Shown here: positions 39,218-44,441 of the stretch, one piece after another
How the letters are laid out: each line of letters opens with the position of its first letter
Numbering within the stretch: position 1 is the first letter of the stretch
NCBI GenBank assembly: GCA_016188965.1
Contig: JACPGT010000018.1
Coordinates: 1-44,441 of the forward strand
Reading direction: 5' to 3'
From: Microcaldota archaeon
Lineage (GTDB): Archaea > Micrarchaeota > Micrarchaeia > Norongarragalinales > Norongarragalinaceae
Length of the DNA: 44,441 nt
Notes under the pieces: model-generated
The model's input: only the letters and a program-made list of their open reading frames with translations
What the model was told of the DNA's origin: nothing
The model's database searches: none
Position numbers and translations under genes: made by a program

Positions 39218-39871
39218 TTACCCTGCCGTTCTTCGGCGGTTTGAACGCATTTGCTCAAATTGTCGCTTGGCCATTTCCGAATCTGCTTTGGCTTCTGCAG
39301 CACTGACGCCGATCTGTTCCCTTACTTTCGTTGACAGGTTCTCGGCAATCTGTACGGCGTGGATCGAGCCTACTATGACGACATCCGATGTCCTCCACCG
39401 ACGGGGGACGTTTTTTCTATTCCGGGCCCTGATTTGCGACGTCATGATCCGCGAACGGAACGGATTGTGCACAAATTGGGCGGTTCTGAAATCCAGAATT
39501 AGGCGTTGATATTGTTCCCGCTCGCGGTCGCTTGGCTGCCTTCCTTGGGCGATGATGGGCCGGCACAACGCTTCGAGCCGATCCATGTGCTCGGCTTGGC
39601 CGGCCATGGAGAACGCGGGACGGTCCATCCAAACGACGGTGTGGCCTTTGTTTTCGGCATGCCGGGCCAGTAGCGTGAAAAATCCAGTTCCGTTTTTGTT
39701 TGCTTCGTGGTAGGCCGGGTATTTCTTCCGAAATAATGGCGCATGTACCGGTGGAAGGTCCATCTCCAGGCCTACCAACGATCCTTTGGGAAGCCGGTCG
39801 ATGATTCTCTTGGCGGCTTCCAAATGTTCCATGGAATGTCGGACGCCGAAAAGCTGAGGCAGATGGGCCAT
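39218..39871 (-). CDS. Divergent TraB/GumN-like protein
   Basis: A 217-residue protein whose spaced motifs resemble the TraB/PrgY/GumN (TIKI-like) group: LVGLEMDLPP near residue 32, GHTVVWMDRPAF near 75, FRSRIMTSQIRARNRKN (position of the family's RDxxM) near 138, and SDVVIVGSIHAVQIAENL (position of VVGxxHxxGI) near 162. Family members are proposed metalloproteases or hydrolases. No membrane segment is visible, and the usual GxxH spacing is loose, so the match is tentative. The start is the ATG at 39871, 33 nt after the sugar-kinase gene. Confidence 0.45.
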   Translation of the reverse strand: MAHLPQLFGVRHSMEHLEAAKRIIDRLPKGSLVGLEMDLPPVHAPLFRKKYPAYHEANKNGTGFFTLLARHAENKGHTVVWMDRPAFSMAGQAEHMDRLEALCRPIIAQGRQPSDREREQYQRLILDFRTAQFVHNPFRSRIMTSQIRARNRKNVPRRWRTSDVVIVGSIHAVQIAENLSTKVREQIGVSAAEAKADSEMAKRQFEQMRSNRRRTAG

Positions 39872-39904
39872 CTTTGCTCAAAACGTTTTTGGTGCGCTTC
39901 GGCT

Positions 39905-41356
39905 TCACGCTTGTTCGTACGCTACGGCGCAACCGCTGACGACGTCACCGAGGCCCACCGTGGTCTTCAAGCCGGCGGCGACGGGTGCGGGCACGACAAT
40001 CGCGACGTGGTCCTTTTCTTCGAAAATGCCGGCGGACATGAACTGCTTGCGTAACAGCGACGAAATGGGTTTTTTCTTGCGTTTCTGCCAAGAGTCCCAG
40101 ATGGATGATTCGAACACGCCCAACTGGTTGTAGCCGGCTTCCGAAATCTTGAGGTCCACCGGTTGGCCCAGCGACTTTTGGTCCAGCTTGCCTTTCACTG
40201 ACTTGAGCGTCGCGGCCACGGCTCCGAACAGCGCGCCGTCGCGCGCGGCCTCCGCGTTGACCGACGGATGGAGGATGAGCACGTTGTATCCCAGGCTGTG
40301 GACGTGCAGGCGCTTGAGCTTGAGACGCTGTAGCAGGCACACGCCGCCGTAGTAGAGCGTCTCGGCGGATTCATGTCGTTCGATGTCCTGCGCTTGCTTT
40401 TTGTATCCCAGCGTGTGCAGGGCGCCGACCAGCTCGACTTCGTTCAGACCCATGCTGTCCGTGTACTTGCTGACCTGGCTTAACACGTCTTTTTCCACGG
40501 CTTCTTCTTCGAATGGAACGAATTCGTAGTGGACGTAGAGCTTCTTGTTGGCGTTTTTCATCCTCTCCAGTTGCGCCAAGATGGTCTTGAGGTGGGTTTT
40601 GTACGTTTTTTCGTGGAGGGAATGATAGCCGGAGACGATGAGCAAGTCGAGGTTCTTGGCTAACGCCGGCAAGAACGGTTCCATTTCGGGCCGGAACGCC
40701 GGCACGTACGCCGCCGGATAGGACACGATGAGCCGGTTGTCGCGCGGGCTTTCCACGCGCTCGCCCACGTCCAGCACTTGGCCCTTCTTGAATTCGAAAA
40801 TCCAGCTGGCCGTGGTGGCGTCTTCTGCCCGCGCCGCTTTGAGCGGATTGATGAATGCCAGTTTTTTCTTCACCGGCGTCGGCACTTTGACTTGTCCTTC
40901 CAACAGCTTGGCCTGGTCGACGGATAAGAACGCAGGATAAATCGATGCTTCGGCGCCCAGTTGTTTCAGTTGGACGGCCATCAAGGCCGCCTGACCACCC
41001 AGGCGGCGTTCGTCCGGATTGCCGAACGTGTCGTCCAACCACTTCAACAAGGTCGGCGAGGCGACGATGCGGCTGGCCTTTCCGATGCGCATGGCATGAA
41101 TCAGCGCGGCCAGGAATTCCACCGGCGTGTCCAGGTGCTTGACGTCGCCTTGGCTTTTTTCCAGGACCTTGGCCCGGTGCGGCTCGTCCAGCTTGGAAAA
41201 GGCCGCCTGGACCGCGGCCGAATCGACGTGCTTGATGTAATCGGTGACGGCATTGAACGCCGTCAGGACGCGTATTTTTTTGAGTTTCTTAGCTTCCTTG
41301 ACGGACTGCATGATGCGCAGGTTCCAGTCGTTGCGGGGTTGGATTTCGCGAAGCAT
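39905..41356 (-). CDS. pfkC: ADP-dependent phosphofructokinase/glucokinase family
   Basis: A 483-residue ADP-dependent sugar kinase of the ribokinase fold, used in the modified Embden-Meyerhof route of archaea; it transfers phosphate from ADP and releases AMP. VLTAFNAVTDYIKHVD opens the sugar-binding part, RRLGGQAALMAVQLKQLGAE is the GG-motif region, LLIVSGYHSLHEKTYKTHL and YTDSMGLNEVELVGAL follow, and the catalytic loop is LKTTVGLGDVVSGCAVA with Asp near residue 474. Glucokinase and phosphofructokinase activity cannot be told apart here. Start ATG 41356. The next gene downstream on this strand is the TraB-like one. Confidence 0.9.
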   Translation of the reverse strand: MLREIQPRNDWNLRIMQSVKEAKKLKKIRVLTAFNAVTDYIKHVDSAAVQAAFSKLDEPHRAKVLEKSQGDVKHLDTPVEFLAALIHAMRIGKASRIVASPTLLKWLDDTFGNPDERRLGGQAALMAVQLKQLGAEASIYPAFLSVDQAKLLEGQVKVPTPVKKKLAFINPLKAARAEDATTASWIFEFKKGQVLDVGERVESPRDNRLIVSYPAAYVPAFRPEMEPFLPALAKNLDLLIVSGYHSLHEKTYKTHLKTILAQLERMKNANKKLYVHYEFVPFEEEAVEKDVLSQVSKYTDSMGLNEVELVGALHTLGYKKQAQDIERHESAETLYYGGVCLLQRLKLKRLHVHSLGYNVLILHPSVNAEAARDGALFGAVAATLKSVKGKLDQKSLGQPVDLKISEAGYNQLGVFESSIWDSWQKRKKKPISSLLRKQFMSAGIFEEKDHVAIVVPAPVAAGLKTTVGLGDVVSGCAVAYEQA

Positions 41357-41461
41357 AGCCGTTGTTCCACCATTCTAACGCCGTGGCGGCTTTTAAGCAG
41401 TTCGGCCATCTGTCCGCCGTCTTTGCGTGGCCGTTGTCTTGTTTTTCGCCGGTTTCGGATT

Positions 41462-42229
41462 TCAGCATGTCTGGCTGAGCGCGCAGTACGTCTTTTCGGC
41501 CAGGACCGAGTTGACGCGGTACTGGCAGCCGACGACGGCCATGGGCGTGAAGAACGAGCCGCCGCCGAATCGGGCCGCTTCGGCGATCGATGCGTCCACT
41601 TTCGCGCGTGCGCCCGGCAGGCAGGCGTCCAGCCGGGGTTTGTCCACGCCGGATTCCACAGCGCAGGCATCCAATTGCGTGACGTTCAGCGGTATGAAGT
41701 CGCCGTCCCGGAAGGGAAGCGTCTGGTAGAAGCACTTCTTGAATTCCTGGATTTTGTGTTGTTCCTGGGCGCACACCATATAGTCGTGGGCCTGGTACAC
41801 GACGTCGATGCCGTACCGGGGCGAGAGCGAGCGGGAATGCGTCGAAACGAAGCGGTACTGCACATCCGTTTTCTGGGCATACTCGTCGTAGAACGCGTTG
41901 ACCTGCGGCTCCGTTTGTACGCAGGCCGGACAGTACGGGTCGGTGAACAGCAACACCGGCACAACGCTGCCGTTGGCACAGCTGGCCTGTCCCGTCAGTT
42001 CAGCCTGCTTGGGTAGGCTGAAATTGCCGTCGGGTCCAGGCGTGATGGCCGGAACCGAAGCGCTGGGAATCGGGGTGGGCGTTGGTTTGACTGCCGGTGC
42101 CTGGGTCATGAAGACATAGGCGACGCCGACGATTAGCAGCAACGCCACGATGCCGATTCCGATGTGCAGCGGCGGCAAGCCCGACGGGCTGCTGTCCGCT
42201 GATTTTTTGGAGTGTTTGGATTCTGCCAT
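41462..42229 (-). CDS. Membrane-anchored DsbA-like thioredoxin
   Basis: A 255-residue secreted thioredoxin-fold protein. A Ser/Lys-rich cytoplasmic tail is followed by a membrane helix (about 22-42) and a Pro/Thr-rich linker. The active site is VLLFTDPYCPACVQTEPQVN, with CPAC near residues 99-102. The helical insertion (about 145-190) and a cis-Pro-type loop GGGSFFTPMAVVG (about 223-235) match DsbA/DSBA-like oxidoreductases. Additional Cys pairs occur near the C-terminus (CQYRVNS, CALSQTC). It may form disulfides in exported Cys-rich proteins such as those at 19072-19719 and 43634-44441. A hairpin lies in the leader. Confidence 0.85.
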   Translation of the reverse strand: MAESKHSKKSADSSPSGLPPLHIGIGIVALLLIVGVAYVFMTQAPAVKPTPTPIPSASVPAITPGPDGNFSLPKQAELTGQASCANGSVVPVLLFTDPYCPACVQTEPQVNAFYDEYAQKTDVQYRFVSTHSRSLSPRYGIDVVYQAHDYMVCAQEQHKIQEFKKCFYQTLPFRDGDFIPLNVTQLDACAVESGVDKPRLDACLPGARAKVDASIAEAARFGGGSFFTPMAVVGCQYRVNSVLAEKTYCALSQTC

Positions 42230-42247
42230 GAAAAACCGCCTTGACGT

Positions 42248-42263
42248 CCAGCCGGAAGGCTGG
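42248..42263. promoter_or_regulatory. Hairpin between the DsbA-like gene and its divergent neighbour
   Basis: CCAGCC, GGAA, GGCTGG form a perfect 6-bp stem with a GNRA-type tetraloop on the plus strand. It lies 19 nt before the minus-strand ATG, where it could be a leader hairpin or an operator. Confidence 0.35.
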
Positions 42264-42327
42264 CGTTTTCATTTCAACGTTCTTTGGGCCCCAAACCGTT
42301 TTTATGGATTGTGATGAAGCTCTACGT

Positions 42328-42759
42328 ATGGCCAACCCGGCGCCTCTGGCTGAACTCAATCTTCATCGGTTCACCGTCGGCAACAAGCGCTTCATCGGTT
42401 TGGAGTTGCCTGAACTAGCCAAGAAACACGACGAGACCTCCGCATTCATCCAGCGTTGGCGTTCCGTCTATTCCAACGTGTTGAGCCAGGTCCGCTCCCG
42501 CATACGCGCGGACGCCCGCCTATTTCCCGGTGTCGCTCGGGAGTTTGCCGAAATCTATGCCCGCAAGTCAGATTTGGGTTTTCATGCCCGCATCCAGTTC
42601 CAAGCCAGCCGCTCGGGCAAAGTGTTGCTGAAACTCCCCCTGGAGTCCGGGGAAACGGATTATCGCTTGGAAGAATTGGCAGCGGCTTTGAAGGACCACG
42701 AGGCTACGTTTGGCTGCGAGGTGAATTGCCGTCATCACCGCTCGGGCAAACGCCCTTAG
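42328..42759 (+). CDS. Small unknown protein
   Basis: A 143-residue basic protein with no recognised family. FIQRWRSVYSNVLSQVRSRI and VAREFAEIYARKSDLGFHAR are helical; VLLKLPLESGETDYRLEELA follows, and the end is basic with Cys and His (CEVNCRHHRSGKRP). A TATA-like TTTTTATG (42299-42306) is centred about 26 nt before ATG 42328; ATG 42304 overlaps that box and is less likely. Its last codons overlap the end of the convergent AP-endonuclease-like gene by 4 nt. Confidence 0.65.
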   Translation: MANPAPLAELNLHRFTVGNKRFIGLELPELAKKHDETSAFIQRWRSVYSNVLSQVRSRIRADARLFPGVAREFAEIYARKSDLGFHARIQFQASRSGKVLLKLPLESGETDYRLEELAAALKDHEATFGCEVNCRHHRSGKRP

Positions 42760-43586
42760 CTTTTTTGCCATTCCTTCTGCAAAATCAGCGCGTCGTCTTC
42801 CATGGCCGGGCTTTCGCAGATCAGCGTGCCTGCGCACCGGTAGTCTTTCAAGACCTTCAGGAGCATCTTGTAATCCGGCGGGCCTTCGGTGATGCGCAAA
42901 TGGTTGCGCTCGCCTTTTTCCGTGAAGTGGATGCCTTCCACGTGGCAATGAAGCGTTTTGAGCCCTTCTTTGCCGACGTGCTTTTCCACGGTCTGCAGGA
43001 CTTTTTCGAAGTCTTCCGGTTTGTTCAATGCGCCGTTGTCGCGGGCGTGCACGTGACCCCAGTCAATGGCCGGCTGGATTTTGTCGTAGCCGATTTCTTC
43101 GGCTAGCCCGTAGAGTTCCTCGACGGATCCGAACTGGCTTTTCTTACCCGTCACTTCCGGCGCCAGAACGACGTTATGCCCGCGGTCGGCAATGGTCTGC
43201 GCCAATGCCTTGTATTCGGTTTTCATTGCGGCATATGCGGACGGGTGGTCCATCTTGAGGTAGAATCCGGAGTGAAACACGATGCGTTTGCCTCCGCACC
43301 ATTCAAGCACTTCCGCCGTGCGCTCAAGCTCGGAAACGGTCTTTTTGAGCGTGACCTCATTCGGCGAAAGCAGGTTGAGGTAATACGAGGCGTGGCAGGA
43401 CAGCGACACGTCCAGCTTCTTGGCCAATGCCCCGACGGCCGCGGCGGATTCGTCTTTCATGCGGCAGCCGTGGACGAACTCCAATTCCATCGCGTCGAGG
43501 CCCAAGTCTTTCGTGACTTGGATGCCGGCCAAACTGGAGCGCTCTTTCGAGCGCAACGGGACGCCAGCAGGACCGATACGGAACAT
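42756..43586 (-). CDS. Endonuclease IV / xylose isomerase-like TIM barrel
   Basis: A 276-residue AP-endonuclease-2 family TIM barrel. Metal-ligand positions typical of endonuclease IV are visible: LDAMELEFVHG, SLSCHASYYLNLLSP (His near 65), RIVFHSGFYLK (His near 104), VLAPEVTGKKSQFGSVEEL (Glu near 143), QPAIDWGHVHAR (Asp/His near 174-177), LHCHVEGIHFTEKGERNH (His) and TLICESPAMEDDAL (Glu near 260). This fits abasic-site repair; some archaeal members are diverged and could act on sugars. The ATG at 43586 matches the barrel start. Confidence 0.85.
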   Translation of the reverse strand: MFRIGPAGVPLRSKERSSLAGIQVTKDLGLDAMELEFVHGCRMKDESAAAVGALAKKLDVSLSCHASYYLNLLSPNEVTLKKTVSELERTAEVLEWCGGKRIVFHSGFYLKMDHPSAYAAMKTEYKALAQTIADRGHNVVLAPEVTGKKSQFGSVEELYGLAEEIGYDKIQPAIDWGHVHARDNGALNKPEDFEKVLQTVEKHVGKEGLKTLHCHVEGIHFTEKGERNHLRITEGPPDYKMLLKVLKDYRCAGTLICESPAMEDDALILQKEWQKS

Positions 43587-43633
43587 GTTGATGGTTTATG
43601 CGGGTTTTTGAACTTTTCAACGGGCGGCTGAAC

Positions 43634-44441
43634 TTAGCCGCATGCCGGCGCCCGGTATGAAATCGTCGCGTAGACATGCAGGCTCGCGCTTGACCCGTCC
43701 GAAGAGACGGAGCCGGAAAAAGTCAACGGCATTTGGATGCCGGGACTGGCATAGTTGATGGGCCCGGCAAAAATTTGGAATCCATAAACGCCGCAGTAAC
43801 TGCCTCCGGAAGGAGGTGTGCAAACGGTGCACGACGGGTTGTTGACGAGTTGACCATTGAGGTAAAGATTTGGACAACCGCCCCCGTCGCGGTCTGCCTG
43901 GTCCCGCGGCGCCATGTATACTGACGTGATGCGGGCGCCCGGGGGGATGCGTGCATCCGAAAGTTCGAACGAGCCTGTGAAGACTTTGTAGGTCGGATAG
44001 GGCAATCCACTCACATATGGGATAATGGAGACATAATCCGTGACTTGGCAAGACGCCCAACTGGCTGGAACCGGTGTCGGTGATGTGGTTGGAGTTGGGG
44101 TGGATGTTGTCGTCGGTGAGGCGGATGCGGTTGGGTTTGGTGTTGCGGTTGGCGTGGGTGTTGGTGATCCTGTTGGAATCGGGGTGGCTGACGCCGTTGG
44201 CGTTGTGGTGGGTGTTGTGGATGCTGTCGGTGAAGAGCTGGGGATTGGCATGGGTGTCGGCGTGGTGGTTGTGGTTGCAGTGGGGTTTGCTGATGCGGTG
44301 GGTGTTGCTGTTGGTGATGTGGTTGGAGTTGGGGTAGTGGACGCGGTGGGTGTTGCGGACGGCGTGGGCGTCGGGTTGGTGGTTGTCGTGGGTGTTCCGG
44401 TTGTAGTGCCGGTTACGCTGGTGCAGGTGCAGGGGGTTGTC
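43634..44441 (-). CDS. Thr/Pro-rich surface protein, C-terminal part (5' end outside window)
   Basis: The frame is open from the window edge to a stop at 43634 (about 268 residues visible). The first part, about 125 residues, is a stalk of Thr, Pro, Ser and Ala (units such as SPTPTPT and TPTASA), a likely heavily glycosylated spacer. The last 140 residues form a compact domain with Cys pairs (SCQVTDY, GGGCPNLYLNGQLVNNPSC, TVCTPPSGGSYC and a terminal PACG). ITSVYMAPRDQ and VYGFQIFAGPINYASPGIQ look beta-rich. The protein is probably exported and the domain is not recognised. An internal ATG at 44251 is not the start. Confidence 0.7.
   Translation of the reverse strand, partial: TTPCTCTSVTGTTTGTPTTTTNPTPTPSATPTASTTPTPTTSPTATPTASANPTATTTTTPTPMPIPSSSPTASTTPTTTPTASATPIPTGSPTPTPTATPNPTASASPTTTSTPTPTTSPTPVPASWASCQVTDYVSIIPYVSGLPYPTYKVFTGSFELSDARIPPGARITSVYMAPRDQADRDGGGCPNLYLNGQLVNNPSCTVCTPPSGGSYCGVYGFQIFAGPINYASPGIQMPLTFSGSVSSDGSSASLHVYATISYRAPACG

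Noticed and set aside
1-44441. CRISPR array
   Set aside because: No series of identical repeats with regular spacers. The only tandem repetition is the coding Thr/Pro stalk at 44050-44441.

Overview
This window is chromosomal DNA of an archaeon with moderately high GC. Archaeal markers are dense: a DnaG-type TOPRIM primase, a TATA-binding protein homologue, RNA polymerase subunit F (Rpb4), ribosomal proteins L21e and L11, DUF655 and DUF373 proteins, archaeal AlaRS, AsnRS, Pth2, Hel308-like helicase, archaeal NMN adenylyltransferase and GTP-dependent dephospho-CoA kinase. Many genes have a TATA box centred 26-30 nt before the start codon, which means leaderless mRNAs. A minority have GGAGGTG-type ribosome binding sites. 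Compact genes, many small unassigned proteins, an ADP-dependent sugar kinase, AMP phosphorylase and an ADP-serine-kinase homologue fit a DPANN-type lineage such as Diapherotrites or Micrarchaeota. That placement is inference; no rRNA is present to test it.

Layout. 1-139: right end of an IS200/IS605-type element. 388-2850: a HAD phosphatase and a lipoprotein, separated by two copies of a palindromic element. 2934-5534 (minus): LemA and TPM-domain proteins, then NadM and dephospho-CoA kinase (NAD and CoA synthesis). 5924-11709: Hel308-like helicase, a 1089-residue membrane-anchored LamG protein and a coiled-coil protein. 12017-15691: superoxide dismutase, a frameshifted small membrane protein, DUF373 protein, prenyl diphosphate synthase and Pth2. 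15729-20343: small membrane and unknown proteins, AsnRS with a remnant of a second asnS end, a methyltransferase-like protein, a lipoprotein and a VapBC-type pair. 20427-22642: CBS-domain protein, TOPRIM protein and DnaG. 22743-26056 (minus): the conserved L21e-RpoF-DUF655-KsgA cluster, interrupted by two tandem paralogues of unknown function. 26391-28847: a one-repeat TBP, two unknown small genes, L11 and a site-2 protease. 28892-33305: a cysteine operon (SerK homologue, cystathionine beta-synthase-like enzyme, cystathionine gamma-lyase/synthase, CysRS) behind a long structured leader. 33313-38514: AlaRS, a membrane protein and AMP phosphorylase. 38532-44441: a second VapBC pair, a TraB-like protein, an ADP-dependent sugar kinase, a DsbA-like thioredoxin, unknown and AP-endonuclease-like proteins, and a partial Thr/Pro-rich surface protein.

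How the genes work together. The cysteine operon runs from serine activation to cysteinyl-tRNA. SerK and the ADP-dependent sugar kinase both produce AMP, which the AMP phosphorylase could recycle. The most unusual items are the TBP with a single repeat (normal TBPs have two), palindromic TATA boxes shared by divergent genes, a five-copy family of about 48-bp palindromic elements with covarying stems and a conserved loop, and a possible cysteine-codon leader ORF overlapping hairpins ahead of the cysteine operon.
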